Assembly (NCBI RefSeq): GCF_000176035.2
Contig: NC_015675.1
Span: forward strand, 2,918,001 to 2,982,000
DNA from: Mesorhizobium opportunistum WSM2075
GTDB taxonomy: Bacteria; Pseudomonadota; Alphaproteobacteria; Rhizobiales; Rhizobiaceae
Reading direction: 5' to 3'
DNA length: 64,000 nucleotides
How positions within the stretch are numbered: the first letter of the stretch is position 1; each line of letters starts with the position of its first letter. The notes under the pieces are model-generated. The model had not been told where the DNA came from and did no database searches. It was given only the letters and a program-made list of their open reading frames with translations. Shown piece after piece: positions 25,705-34,957 of this stretch. The position numbers and the translations under genes are program-made.

Positions 25705-28155
25705 ATGATGGGCCTTTACGAATACCGCCGGACCGCTGCTCGACTTGCCGACTATCTGCCTTGGGTCGCTCTCGTCGCGCCCGGTGTCGTGCTCAACAAG
25801 GATGGCAGCGTTCAGCGCACCGCCAGCTTTCGCGGGCCCGATCTCGACTCCGCCGTCGCGGCGGAACTTGTCGCCGTGGCATCGCGCATCAACAATGCCT
25901 TTCGTCGTCTCGGCTCGGGCTGGTGCATCTTCGTTGAAGCGCAGCGGCACGAAGCCGCCTCCTATCCCCAGAGCCAATTCCCCGATCCGGCCTCCCGCCT
26001 GCTCGATGCCGAGCGCAAAGCCGACTTCGACGAGGCGGGGGTTCATTTCGTATCGAGCTACTTTCTCACATTCCTGTTCCTGCCACCGCCGGAAGACGCC
26101 ACGCGCGCCGAGGGGTGGCTTTATGAGGGGCGCGACCCGTCGGACGCGGATCCGGGCGAGATCGTACGCGCCTTTGTCGACCGGACAGAGCGCGTGCTGG
26201 CCCTGCTCGACGGGTTCATGCCGGAATGCCACTGGCTCGATGACGGCGAAACGCTCACCTACCTGCATTCGACGATTTCGACCAAACGCCATAAGGTGCG
26301 CGTCCCCGAGACGCCGATCTATCTCGATGCCCTGTTGGCCGATGAACCGCTCGCTGGCGGACTCGAGCCGCGGCTTGGCGACAAGCATCTTCGCGTGCTC
26401 TCGATTGTCGGCTTCCCGACCGCCACGACGCCCGGCCTGCTTGATGACCTCAATCGGCTGGCCTTCCCCTACCGCTGGTCGACCCGCGCGATCCTGCTCG
26501 ACAAGGTTGATGCCGTCCGCCTGTTGACCAGGATAAGGCGGCAGTGGTTTGCCAAGCGAAAGAGCATCGCCTCAATCCTGAAGGAGGTGATGACCAACGA
26601 AGCGTCAGCCCTCCTCGACACCGACGCCGCCAACAAGGCCGCCGACGCCGACACCGCGCTGCAGGAGCTCGGCGCCGACATGGCGGGCGTGGCCTATGTC
26701 ACCGCAACCGTCACTATCTGGGATTGCGACCCCCGGGTCGCCGACGAGAAATTACGGCTTGTCGAGAAGGTCATCCAGGGCCGCGACTTCACGGTGATTG
26801 CCGAGACCGTCAACGCCGTCGAAGCCTGGCTCGGTTCCTTGCCAGGGCACGCCTACGCCAATGTCCGTCAGCCACCCATCTCAACGCTCAATCTCGCCCA
26901 CATGATGCCGCTGTCTGCCGTGTGGGCGGGGCCGGAACGGGACGAGCATCTGGTCAGTCCTCCCTTGCTTTACGGCAAGACCGAAGGCTCGACCCCATTC
27001 CGGTTGGTTCTTCATGTCGGCGATGTAGGCCATACGCTGGTCGTCGGCCCCACTGGCGCCGGCAAGTCGGTGCTGCTCGCGCTGATGGCACTGCAGTTCT
27101 GCCGCTACAGCAACGCTCAGATCTTCGCCTTCGATTTCGGCGGCTCTATCCGCGCCGCTGCGCTCGCCATGGGTGGCGACTGGCACGATCTTGGGGGGCA
27201 CCTCACCGAAGGCGTGGACGCCTCCGTTTCGCTGCAGCCGCTCGCCCGGGTGCATGACACATACGAGCGCGCCTGGGCGGCTGACTGGATTGCCGCGATC
27301 CTGATGCGCGAGGGCATCCGGATCACCCCGGACGCAAAGGAGCATATCTGGGCGGCGCTGACGTCGCTTGCCTCGGCTCCCGTCGAGGAGCGCACCATCA
27401 CCGGGCTCAGTGTGCTCTTGCAAGCCAATGACCTGAAACAGGCATTGCACCCATACTGTGTCGGAGGCGCTCATGGCCGATTGCTCGACGCCGAGGCCGA
27501 ACACCTCGGCCAGGCATCCGTGCAGGCGTTCGAGACCGAAGGACTGGTGGGCACACAAGCAGCGCCGGCTGTCTTGTCCTATCTGTTCCATCGCATCGGC
27601 GATCGGCTCGACGGGCGTCCAACGCTGCTCATCATCGACGAAGGCTGGCTTGCCCTCGATGACGAGGGGTTTGCCGGGCAGTTGCGCGAGTGGCTGAAGA
27701 CGCTGCGCAAGAAGAACGCCAGCGTCGTCTTCGCCACCCAGTCATTTGCCGATATCGACAATTCGGCCATCGCGCCGGCGATCATCGAAAGCTGTCCAAC
27801 CCGGCTGCTGTTGCCCAATGAGCGTGCGGTTGAGCCGCAGATTACCGCCATCTATCGACGCTTCGGCCTGAACGACCGCCAGATCGAAATCTTGGCACGA
27901 GCGACACCCAAGCGCGATTACTACTGCCAGTCCCGTCGCGGCAACCGTCTCTTCGAGCTCGGCCTGTCCGAGGTCGGGCTGGCACTTTGCGCCGCCTCCT
28001 CGAAGAGCGATCAGGCCCTGATCGACAACATCATCGCCGAGCATGGCCGCGATGGCTTCCTGGCGGCTTGGCTGCATGCCCGTGACGTCGGCTGGGCCGC
28101 GGATCTCATTGTCAATCTCACCGTCTCTGAACCTGGAAAGGATCCCAAACCATGA
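25705..28155 (+). CDS. trbE: Conjugal transfer ATPase TrbE (VirB4 family)
   Basis: 816 residues, normal VirB4/TrbE length. N-terminal YEYRRTAARLADYLPWVALV, Walker A VVGPTGAGKSVLLALMALQF and Walker B LLIIDEGWLAL. ATG 25705 has GAGGG about 8 nt upstream; the open frame begins further up within trbD but that part is not TrbE. The stop overlaps trbJ by 4 bp. It powers pilus assembly and substrate transfer. Confidence 0.95.
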   Translation: MMGLYEYRRTAARLADYLPWVALVAPGVVLNKDGSVQRTASFRGPDLDSAVAAELVAVASRINNAFRRLGSGWCIFVEAQRHEAASYPQSQFPDPASRLLDAERKADFDEAGVHFVSSYFLTFLFLPPPEDATRAEGWLYEGRDPSDADPGEIVRAFVDRTERVLALLDGFMPECHWLDDGETLTYLHSTISTKRHKVRVPETPIYLDALLADEPLAGGLEPRLGDKHLRVLSIVGFPTATTPGLLDDLNRLAFPYRWSTRAILLDKVDAVRLLTRIRRQWFAKRKSIASILKEVMTNEASALLDTDAANKAADADTALQELGADMAGVAYVTATVTIWDCDPRVADEKLRLVEKVIQGRDFTVIAETVNAVEAWLGSLPGHAYANVRQPPISTLNLAHMMPLSAVWAGPERDEHLVSPPLLYGKTEGSTPFRLVLHVGDVGHTLVVGPTGAGKSVLLALMALQFCRYSNAQIFAFDFGGSIRAAALAMGGDWHDLGGHLTEGVDASVSLQPLARVHDTYERAWAADWIAAILMREGIRITPDAKEHIWAALTSLASAPVEERTITGLSVLLQANDLKQALHPYCVGGAHGRLLDAEAEHLGQASVQAFETEGLVGTQAAPAVLSYLFHRIGDRLDGRPTLLIIDEGWLALDDEGFAGQLREWLKTLRKKNASVVFATQSFADIDNSAIAPAIIESCPTRLLLPNERAVEPQITAIYRRFGLNDRQIEILARATPKRDYYCQSRRGNRLFELGLSEVGLALCAASSKSDQALIDNIIAEHGRDGFLAAWLHARDVGWAADLIVNLTVSEPGKDPKP

Positions 28156-28910
28156 CTGCTCGCCAAAGCCGTCCGCGCGCCCTTCTCATGATCACGGCGA
28201 TGCTCGCCGGGCCGGTCGCGATCTCGCCGATGATGACTGCCCCAGCTTATGCCTTGATTGTGTTTGATCCATCGAACTATTCCCAGAATGTTCTGACCGC
28301 TGCGCGTTCGCTGCAGCAGATCGCAAACCAGATCACCTCGCTTCAGAACCAGGCCCAGATGCTGATCAACCAGGCGCGCAACCTGGCCAGCCTGCCTCTG
28401 TCCTCGCTGCAGCAACTGCAACAGTCGGTGCAACGCACGCAACAGCTTCTCGGGCAGGCACGAAACATCGCCTTCGACGTCCAGCAGGTCGACAAGGCCT
28501 TTCAGCAGCAATATGGCAGCGTCTCGCTTTCTGCGTCCGACCAGCAGCTCGTCACGGAGGCCCGCTCGCGCTGGCAAAACACGGTGGGCGGCCTTCAGGA
28601 CGCCATGCGCGTCCAGGCGGGCGCCGTTGGAAACATCGAGACCGGCCGCGCGCAGATGACGGCGCTGGTCGGCGCCAGCCAGTCCGCGACCGGAGCGCTG
28701 CAGGCGACGCAAGCTGGCAATCAGCTTCTTGCGCTCCAGGGCCAGCAGCTCGCGGACCTGACCGCTGTTGTCGCCGCCAACGGCCGCGCCCAGGCCCTGA
28801 CTGAGGCCGAGCGTGCCGCCGCGGTCAACCAGGGCCGCGAGCAACGCCGCCGTTTCCTGGCGCCTGGCCCCGGCTACCAGGCCGGCCCGGTCCAGATGTT
28901 CAACCGCTGA
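28152..28910 (+). CDS. trbJ: Conjugal transfer protein TrbJ (VirB5-like)
   Basis: 252 residues with an N-terminal signal region ending near APAYA, then a long Gln/Ala-rich helical region (SLQQIANQITSLQNQAQMLINQARNLASL) typical of TrbJ. Exported pilus-associated factor. Overlaps trbE by 4 bp; trbK begins 11 bp after its stop. Confidence 0.92.
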   Translation: MTARQSRPRALLMITAMLAGPVAISPMMTAPAYALIVFDPSNYSQNVLTAARSLQQIANQITSLQNQAQMLINQARNLASLPLSSLQQLQQSVQRTQQLLGQARNIAFDVQQVDKAFQQQYGSVSLSASDQQLVTEARSRWQNTVGGLQDAMRVQAGAVGNIETGRAQMTALVGASQSATGALQATQAGNQLLALQGQQLADLTAVVAANGRAQALTEAERAAAVNQGREQRRRFLAPGPGYQAGPVQMFNR

Positions 28911-28921
28911 GGTCGAAGATC

Positions 28922-29062
28922 ATGGACGGCAAAACGCTTGCTCGCACGGCGGCTGTCATCTTTGTCGCGGCCGCCGTCACGGCAGCCGCGCTCGGTATGA
29001 GCCGGAAGGAAAACAACCCGGCGGGCAAAGGCGCGCACACAAGCGCAGGCTTGATGCCGAAC
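28922..29062 (+). pseudogene. trbK: trbK, 5' part, interrupted by an IS110/IS1111-type element
   Basis: Starts MDGKTLARTAAVIFVAAAV, a short hydrophobic leader typical of TrbK entry-exclusion proteins, and runs in frame to 29062 where the insertion begins. The frame now continues three codons into the element and stops at 29070 (ending MPNMK). The other half is at 30534-30710. Joining AAC at 29060-29062 to CTG at 30534 restores one frame, giving MPNLLRDGLRRCQ across the junction. Confidence 0.8.
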
Positions 29063-29127
29063 ATGAAGTAATCGCGGAAGCGGTGGCCACCTGAGATGTG
29101 GCGGCGATGTTCGAACATCTGGCCGGC

Positions 29128-29201
29128 TGGCTGTCCTCCGATAGGATGAAGAACGGGCTCTCGATCGACACCGGGCCCAGCCACCGAACGGAGGACAGCC
29201 A
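29128..29201 (+). promoter_or_regulatory. Long hairpin masking the transposase ribosome site, copy 1
   Basis: A 13-bp perfect stem: 29128-29140 pairs with 29189-29201. The right arm contains GGAGG and the A of the transposase ATG. A transcript reading in from outside would fold and hide the ribosome site, a control known in other IS families. A 14-bp palindrome GATGTTCGAACATC (29106-29119) lies just upstream. Confidence 0.6.
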
Positions 29202-30232
29202 TGGAACACTATATCGGTCTCGACGTATCCATGAAAGAGACGGCAATATCGATCCGGCAGAACGGTAAGAGGATTTGGCGGGGCAAGTGCGCGTCCGATC
29301 CGCAACTGCTTGCGGCGGTGATCCGCAAGCGCGCACCGCATGTCCGGCGGGTCGTGTTCGAAACGGGGCCGCTGTCGGTGTGGTTCTACCATGCGTTGAC
29401 GGCAGAGGGCCTGCCGGTGATCTGCATCGACGCGCGGCATGCCAAAGCCGCGCTCGACATGGCCGCGAACAAGACCGATGCGAACGATGCCGATGGCCTG
29501 GCACATCTGGCCGAGGTCGGCTTCTACCGAGAGGTCCGGGTCAAAGGTTTCGACAGCATGCTGATCCGCACGCTGATCACCGCACGGCGCCAACTTCTTA
29601 AGATGCGTTTGCAGATATCCAATCAAATCCGTGGGTTGATGAAGACGTTCGGCCTTGTCGTGCCCAAGGGCGCCGGAAGCGTGTTCGAACGCAACGTTCG
29701 CGACCTTCTGCAGGGTGAAGAAAAGCTGGCGCGCATTGTTGTGCCAATGCTTCAGGCATGGAGTGGTATCCGATACCAAATCGCAGAGCTGAGCAAGCAG
29801 CTGGCCGCGACGGCGCGTGAGGACCAGCACTGCCGTCTGCTCATGTCAGTGCCCGGTGTAGGCACCGTCACAGCCACTGCCTTTGCCGCAGCGGTGGAGG
29901 ATCCGGCCAACTTCAGGAACTCGCGCGCCGTGGGCGCATGGGTAGGCCTGACCCCGAGGCGCTACCAGTCCGGCGAGGTCGATAATGATGGTCATATCTC
30001 GCGCCGTGGCGACAATCAGTTGCGCGGACTGCTATATGAGGCGGCCGCGGTTATCCTGAACCGGTCGACGGATACCAGCAGCCTGCGAACCTGGGCGTTG
30101 GAGCTGAAAGATCGGATCGGCTTCAAGCGAGCGGCCGTAGCGTTGGCGCGCAAGCTGGCGGTGATCATGCATGCGATGCTTCGGACGGGCGAGCTGTTTG
30201 ATCCGCACGGAGGAACGCAAGCCGCTGTCTGA
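29201..30232 (+). CDS. IS110 family transposase, copy 1
   Basis: 343 residues. An N-terminal DEDD (RuvC-like) domain is shown by YIGLDVSMKETAISI (Asp), FETGPLSVW (Glu) and NKTDANDADGLAHL (Asp pair). The C-terminal Tnp_20 domain has MSVPGVGTVTATAFAAAV and YQSGEVDNDGHISRRGDNQLR with the conserved Ser region. This enzyme class acts by RNA-guided recombination in characterised members. The deduced protein matches the copy at 39781-40812. Confidence 0.95.
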   Translation: MEHYIGLDVSMKETAISIRQNGKRIWRGKCASDPQLLAAVIRKRAPHVRRVVFETGPLSVWFYHALTAEGLPVICIDARHAKAALDMAANKTDANDADGLAHLAEVGFYREVRVKGFDSMLIRTLITARRQLLKMRLQISNQIRGLMKTFGLVVPKGAGSVFERNVRDLLQGEEKLARIVVPMLQAWSGIRYQIAELSKQLAATAREDQHCRLLMSVPGVGTVTATAFAAAVEDPANFRNSRAVGAWVGLTPRRYQSGEVDNDGHISRRGDNQLRGLLYEAAAVILNRSTDTSSLRTWALELKDRIGFKRAAVALARKLAVIMHAMLRTGELFDPHGGTQAAV

Positions 30233-30533
30233 TACCTCGGTCGCTCGCCTGCGACGATTCCGCCATACCATTCCACCAACAGCGTTCTTACAGACGCATC
30301 AAGCTGTCCCTGCCGGGACGTGGCTGAGATCATTCCGCGAAGCGGGAAGCAACTGCCTCGGTAAGCAGATTGCGCAACGAACATAGGAAGATCTCACCTG
30401 CGAAACTCATCCTGCGGCGATCATCGCGTCGACCGCGTAGACGACCCTGTACCCGGCATTCGGACGAACGAGAATCGACAGAAAGGACGACGGCCTTGCA
30501 CTCACCCCCTTGACGGTCGAGCGATTAGACGAC
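30233..30533 (+). ncRNA. Candidate seek/bridge RNA region downstream of transposase, copy 1
   Basis: The 301-bp tail has no convincing coding frame and contains short hairpins: GTCCC-tgcc-GGGAC at 30306-30319 and CCGC-gaa-GCGG at 30335-30345. In IS1111-group elements the guide RNA is encoded after the transposase gene and before the right end, so this is where it should lie. Prediction by family and position only; no guide loop is proven. Confidence 0.4.
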
Positions 30534-30710
30534 CTGCTTCGCGACGGCCTGCGCCGCTGCCAGGTCCTCGGCGAGGCTGCCCTGCGTGACGATGGATGCG
30601 CGCGGCTGTGGGCCGCACAGCGCGATCGCTTCCTCGGCCTGAAACAGCCATCGGGGCGTTCGATTGTCGAGCCGGACGCGCCAGATGCTGCCCTGCACGA
30701 GGCCCCTTAG
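30534..30710 (+). pseudogene. trbK: trbK, 3' part
   Basis: Reads LLRDGLRRCQVLGEAALRDD and on to a stop at 30708-30710, matching the RRCQ-x-LGEAA core of TrbK. It has no start of its own; the frame entering it comes from the IS end (LTVERLDD). trbL begins 2 bp downstream, so the insertion also separates trbL and later genes from the upstream promoter unless the IS is read through. Confidence 0.8.
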
Positions 30711-30712
30711 AT

Positions 30713-32056
30713 ATGGGCAATACCGGTGTCATCGACCAATTCCTGGCCACTTTCACCCGCTATATCGACAGCGGTTTCGGCCTGCTTGGCGGCGAGGTCG
30801 CCTTCGTCGCCACCACACTGATCGTCATCGACGTGACGCTCGCCGCGCTCTTCTGGAGCTGGGGCGCTGATGACGACATTCTTGCGCGGCTCGTCAAGAA
30901 GACGCTCTTCGTCGGTGTCTTCGCCTATCTCATATCCAACTGGAACGGTCTCGCTCAAATCGTCTTTGAGAGTTTTTCCGGTCTTGGCCTGAAGGCGAGT
31001 GGAACCGGTTTCTCGGCGCAGGACCTGCTGCACCCCGGCAAGGTGGCGCAAACCGGCCTCGATGCGGGACGACCATTGCTTGAGGCGATCTCCGGTTTGA
31101 TGGGCTACGTCTCCTTCTTTGAAAACTTCATCCAGATCGTCTGCCTTCTGTTTGCCTGGTCGCTGGTCTTGCTCGCCTTCTTCATCTTGGCGGTGCAGCT
31201 CTTCGTAACGCTGATCGAATTCAAGCTGTCGACGCTGGCCGGCTTTGTGCTGATCCCCTTTGGCCTCTTCGGCAAGACAGCCTTCATGGCCGAACGCGTG
31301 CTTGGCAATGTCATCTCATCGGGCATCAAGGTGCTGGTGCTGGCCGTCGTCATCGGCATTGGCTCGACGCTGTTCGGCGAGTTCACTCAAGGGTTCGGCG
31401 GCGAAAACCCCACCATCGACCAGGCTATGGCAATCGTGCTGGCTGCATTGTCACTTCTTGGTCTCGGCATCTTCGGCCCGGGCATTGCCAACGGCATCGT
31501 CTCTGGCGGACCGCAACTCGGTGCGGGTGCCGCCGTCGGTACAGGGCTGGCCGCAGGCGGCATGGTGCTTGCCACCGGCGGCGCCGCAAGCCTCGCGGTC
31601 AGCGGCGGCTCGGCGGCTTTCTCCGCAGGCAGCTCCATTGCGCGTGGCGGCTCGATTGCAGGCGCCTCGGGCGGCACCGCAGCTGCCGCCTCCGCCCTGG
31701 GCGGCGGCGTTGGGAGCGGCGGTGTTTCGCAGAATGGCTCGCCGCTCAGGCGCGCCGCCGCGCGTGCCCATGAATCCGTGCAATCGACCTTCTCCGCTAG
31801 CCCACGGTCCGCCGACACGCAGCTTGGGGACACCGCGACAGCGGGGACGGCCGGGGGCAATGCCGAACGCGCAAGCGACCCTTCCGCCTCCCGCGCGACC
31901 GGCCCGGGCGAAGTAGCACAAAATACACCCGACTGGGCCAAGCGCATGCAGCGGTTCCAGCGCCTGTCGCACGGGGTACAGACCGCTGCCCACGCAGTCC
32001 GCGCTGGCGACGCCCATGGCAGCGGTATTTCCGTTTCTCTCTCCGAAGGCAAATGA
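30713..32056 (+). CDS. trbL: Conjugal transfer protein TrbL (VirB6 family)
   Basis: 447 residues. Polytopic N-terminal two-thirds (VIDQFLATFTRYIDSGFGLLGGEVAFVATTLIVID onward) with repeated membrane segments, then a Gly/Ala/Ser-rich tail of about 150 residues, the standard TrbL layout. ATG 30713 lies just after the trbK stop; the longer frame upstream is trbK in another phase. Inner-membrane channel component. Confidence 0.93.
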   Translation: MGNTGVIDQFLATFTRYIDSGFGLLGGEVAFVATTLIVIDVTLAALFWSWGADDDILARLVKKTLFVGVFAYLISNWNGLAQIVFESFSGLGLKASGTGFSAQDLLHPGKVAQTGLDAGRPLLEAISGLMGYVSFFENFIQIVCLLFAWSLVLLAFFILAVQLFVTLIEFKLSTLAGFVLIPFGLFGKTAFMAERVLGNVISSGIKVLVLAVVIGIGSTLFGEFTQGFGGENPTIDQAMAIVLAALSLLGLGIFGPGIANGIVSGGPQLGAGAAVGTGLAAGGMVLATGGAASLAVSGGSAAFSAGSSIARGGSIAGASGGTAAAASALGGGVGSGGVSQNGSPLRRAAARAHESVQSTFSASPRSADTQLGDTATAGTAGGNAERASDPSASRATGPGEVAQNTPDWAKRMQRFQRLSHGVQTAAHAVRAGDAHGSGISVSLSEGK

Positions 32057-32059
32057 CCC

Positions 32060-32749
32060 ATGAACATCTTTCGACGGCCCGCCACCCACTACGGCAAGGC
32101 ACCTCAGCCCGAGACTCCGTACCAGAAGGCAGCGCAGGTCTGGGACGAGCGCATCGGCTCTGCTCGCGTGCAGGCCAGAAACTGGCGCTTGATGGCCTTC
32201 GGGTCGTTGATCCTGTCGGCCGGCCTGGCCGCCACGCTCGTTTCGCAGTCACTGCGAGGGACCGTGGTCCCTTGGGTCGTACAGGTTGACACGCTCGGAC
32301 AGGCGCAGGCACTCGCGCCCGCCACCGCGGACTATAGGCCAACCGACCCGCAAATTGCGTGGCATCTCGCCCGTTTCATCGAGCAGGTCCGCTCCATCCC
32401 GGCCGATCCGATCGTCGTGCGTCAGAACTGGATGCGCGCCTATGAATGGACCACCGACGGGGGTGCCGCGGCACTCAACGACCATGCCCGTGTCAACGAC
32501 CCCTTCTCCAAGGTGGGCAAGCAGCAGGTCTCCGTCGATGTCTCGTCCGTCATTCGTGCCTCGGCGGACTCCTTTCGCGTCGCCTGGACCGAGCGTCACT
32601 ACGAAAACGGCCAGCTCTCCACCACCGAGCGATGGACAGCCATCTTGACAACCGTGATCCAGCCGCCACGCGACGCTGAGCGGCTGCGGGCAAATCCGCT
32701 TGGGATCTACGTCAACGCCATAAACTGGTCGCGGGAGATGAGCCAATGA
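32060..32749 (+). CDS. trbF: Conjugal transfer protein TrbF (VirB8 family)
   Basis: 229 residues: cytoplasmic N-terminus starting FRRPATHYGKAPQPETPYQKAAQVWDERIG, one membrane span (LMAFGSLILSAGLAATLV) and a periplasmic VirB8-like domain ending NPLGIYVNAINWSREM. Starts 3 bp after trbL and overlaps trbG by 4 bp. Confidence 0.95.
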   Translation: MNIFRRPATHYGKAPQPETPYQKAAQVWDERIGSARVQARNWRLMAFGSLILSAGLAATLVSQSLRGTVVPWVVQVDTLGQAQALAPATADYRPTDPQIAWHLARFIEQVRSIPADPIVVRQNWMRAYEWTTDGGAAALNDHARVNDPFSKVGKQQVSVDVSSVIRASADSFRVAWTERHYENGQLSTTERWTAILTTVIQPPRDAERLRANPLGIYVNAINWSREMSQ

Positions 32750-33801
32750 ACCAGCCATTCGGTGTCATCGCCACTCCGGCTCTGAGGACGTCGGCGCTTG
32801 CCGCGGCGTTGTTGTCGGGCTCCCTGCTTGCCGGTTGCGCCACACCGCAGAAACCACCTCAGATCTCCTATGACGCGTCCGTGCCGCCTTTGCCCGCCGC
32901 TCCGGTGGCCGCACTCGATGAGAGGCCCAAACCGCTGCACGTTCCACCAGGGTGGGTCCCGGCCCGCGGCGGTTTCGCCGGCAGCACGCCGGTGGCGCGC
33001 GTCGAGAACGCCAACGCGGCGGCGCGGGTCCAGCCGCGTCGTGAGGGCTATTACAACGCCATTCAGATTTATCCTTGGAGTGAAGGAGCCCTTTATCAGG
33101 TCTATGCCGCTCCAGGACAGATAACGGACATCGCACTTGAGCCTGGCGAAAGCCTGACTGGTGAAGGTCCAATCGCGGCGGGCGATACGGCGCGCTGGAT
33201 CATCGGTGACACCGAAAGCGGAGCGGGCGTCACCAGGCGCGTCCATGTGCTGGTCAAGCCTTCGCGCTCGGACATCAACACCAATCTCGTCATCACCACC
33301 GACCGGCGCAGCTACATGATCGAGCTGCAATCGGGCGAGAAGCCGTACATGCCCGCCGTGTCATGGGCCTATCCCGCGCCGCCGGCCGGACAAGCGCGTG
33401 CGATCCCCGCGACACCTGTGATTCCCGTCATCACCGCACGCAACTACCGCTATGGTCTCACCGGCGACGCGCCCCCCTGGAGGCCCGTCGGCGTCTATGA
33501 CGACGGCAGGCGGGTCTATGTCGAGTTTCCACGCGGAATCGTGCAAGGGGAGATGCCGTCCATCTTTGTCATCGGCCCGGACGGCGAGGCCCAGATTGCC
33601 AACAGCCGAATCTACCAGAACACCCTGATCGTCGACCGTCTCTTTGGCGCGGCGGAACTGCGGCTTGGCAGTGGCAAGCGGCAACAGACCGTCAGGATCG
33701 TTCGCACCGATGCCACGAAGAGAGGTCTGTGGATGTCAGGCAGCAACGCGGCGCGGAATGCAAAGAACGCCTTTCGTCAAAGGGGAGGGGAGCAATCATG
33801 A
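32746..33801 (+). CDS. trbG: Conjugal transfer protein TrbG (VirB9 family), lipoprotein
   Basis: 351 residues. Signal peptide with lipobox LAGC near residue 28, a proline-rich linker, then the VirB9 fold with YNAIQIYPWSEGALYQVYAAPGQITDIALEPGE. C-terminal conserved segments such as VYDDGRRVYVEFP follow. Outer part of the mating channel. Overlaps trbF and trbI. Confidence 0.95.
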   Translation: MNQPFGVIATPALRTSALAAALLSGSLLAGCATPQKPPQISYDASVPPLPAAPVAALDERPKPLHVPPGWVPARGGFAGSTPVARVENANAAARVQPRREGYYNAIQIYPWSEGALYQVYAAPGQITDIALEPGESLTGEGPIAAGDTARWIIGDTESGAGVTRRVHVLVKPSRSDINTNLVITTDRRSYMIELQSGEKPYMPAVSWAYPAPPAGQARAIPATPVIPVITARNYRYGLTGDAPPWRPVGVYDDGRRVYVEFPRGIVQGEMPSIFVIGPDGEAQIANSRIYQNTLIVDRLFGAAELRLGSGKRQQTVRIVRTDATKRGLWMSGSNAARNAKNAFRQRGGEQS

Positions 33802-34955
33802 GCGAGAACGCGACCCCGGCTGCCCCCATGCAGCTTCGCGCCGATCCGCCGCGCGTCACGCGGCTGTCGCGCAAGGTGCTCGCCGGTATCGGCTTATGTG
33901 CATCGCTTGGCGTCGGCGGCGCGCTGATCTACGCGCTTCGGACGAGTGAAGCCAGCAGGCATGGCGACGAGCTCTACTCGACGTCCAACAGGCAGCCCGC
34001 TGACGGACTGGCCAGCCTGCCGCGCGATTACACTGGTCCCGTTCTGGGGCCGCCGCTGCCCGGCGATCTCGGCCGGCCGATCCTAGACGCCCAGAACAAG
34101 GGACAGCCCGTCGTGCCGCCGATCGTGGCGACACCAATGGTTGATGAGCCAGAACAGCGCCGGCGAGCCGAAGAGGAGGCGGCCCGAACCTCGCGTGTCT
34201 TCTTCCAGACGGGGCAATCAACGGCGGCGATGGTCGAGACCCCGACCGCAGGAACTTCTCCTCCGACTCTTGGCGGCGCCGAACTTGCCGGTCAGATCGG
34301 CCAGCCGACCACGCAAGATCGTCAACTTGGCTTTCTGAATGCGGCCACTGATCGGCGCACCGTGGCGCCGGATCGCGTCACGCCGCCGGCGTCGCCCTAC
34401 GTGCTCCAGGCAGGGGCTGTCATCCCGGCGGCCCTCATCACCGGTATCCGTTCCGATCTGCCCGGTCAGATCACCGCCCAGGTCACTGAAAATGTCTATG
34501 ACAGTCCAACAGGTCGCTCGCTGCTGATCCCGCAAGGGACGCGTGTCATTGGCCAGTACGACAACGGCGTCGGCTTCGGCCAGCGGCGCGTGCTGCTTGT
34601 CTGGAACAGGCTGGTCTTTCCCAACGGACGCTCCATTGTTCTTGAACGCCAGCCTGGCTCTGACGCCCAAGGCTATGCCGGACTTGAGGACGGCGTCGAC
34701 TATCATTGGACCGAGCTGTTCAAGGCGGCCGCACTTACCACGATGCTCAGCGTTGGCGCGGAGGCCGGCTCGTCCGGGCAGGAAAGTGACCTCGTGCGCG
34801 CCTTGCGCGGCGGCGCCGCCGACAGCCTCAGCCAGGTGGGCCAGCAGATCGTCCAGCGCCAACTCAACATCGCACCGACACTGACGGTACGGCCGGGCGC
34901 GAATGTGCGTGTCGTTGTTACGCGCGATCTCGTGCTCGAACCCTACAGAGGCTGA
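33798..34955 (+). CDS. trbI: Conjugal transfer protein TrbI (VirB10 family)
   Basis: 385 residues. N-terminal cytoplasmic part, one membrane span (VLAGIGLCASLGVGGALIYAL), a proline-rich periplasmic segment and the VirB10 core (GTRVIGQYDNGVGFGQRRVLLVWNRLVFPNG). ATG 33798 overlaps the trbG stop. The earlier open frame from 33729 is trbG in another phase. Confidence 0.95.
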   Translation: MSENATPAAPMQLRADPPRVTRLSRKVLAGIGLCASLGVGGALIYALRTSEASRHGDELYSTSNRQPADGLASLPRDYTGPVLGPPLPGDLGRPILDAQNKGQPVVPPIVATPMVDEPEQRRRAEEEAARTSRVFFQTGQSTAAMVETPTAGTSPPTLGGAELAGQIGQPTTQDRQLGFLNAATDRRTVAPDRVTPPASPYVLQAGAVIPAALITGIRSDLPGQITAQVTENVYDSPTGRSLLIPQGTRVIGQYDNGVGFGQRRVLLVWNRLVFPNGRSIVLERQPGSDAQGYAGLEDGVDYHWTELFKAAALTTMLSVGAEAGSSGQESDLVRALRGGAADSLSQVGQQIVQRQLNIAPTLTVRPGANVRVVVTRDLVLEPYRG

Positions 34956-34957
34956 AA

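Larger units (their letters stand above)
29063..30533 (+). mobile_element. IS110-family (IS1111-like) insertion sequence, copy 1
   Basis: A 1,471-bp unit that occurs again at 39643-41113, with no difference seen in the parts compared. The ends are set by reconstruction: removal joins trbK in frame here and a response-regulator gene in frame at copy 2. It has no terminal inverted repeats, but a 7-bp subterminal pair, TAATCGC at 29069-29075 and GCGATTA at 30521-30527, each 6 nt from an end, as in the IS1111 group. Both copies follow the target sequence GCCGAAC (here 29056-29062). The dinucleotide AC stands at both borders and may be the core. It holds one transposase gene, a 138-bp leader and a 301-bp tail. 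Confidence 0.85.

Noticed and set aside
29063..30533. Terminal inverted repeats for the IS
   Set aside because: The outermost bases do not pair; only the 7-bp subterminal repeats are convincing, in line with IS1111-type ends.
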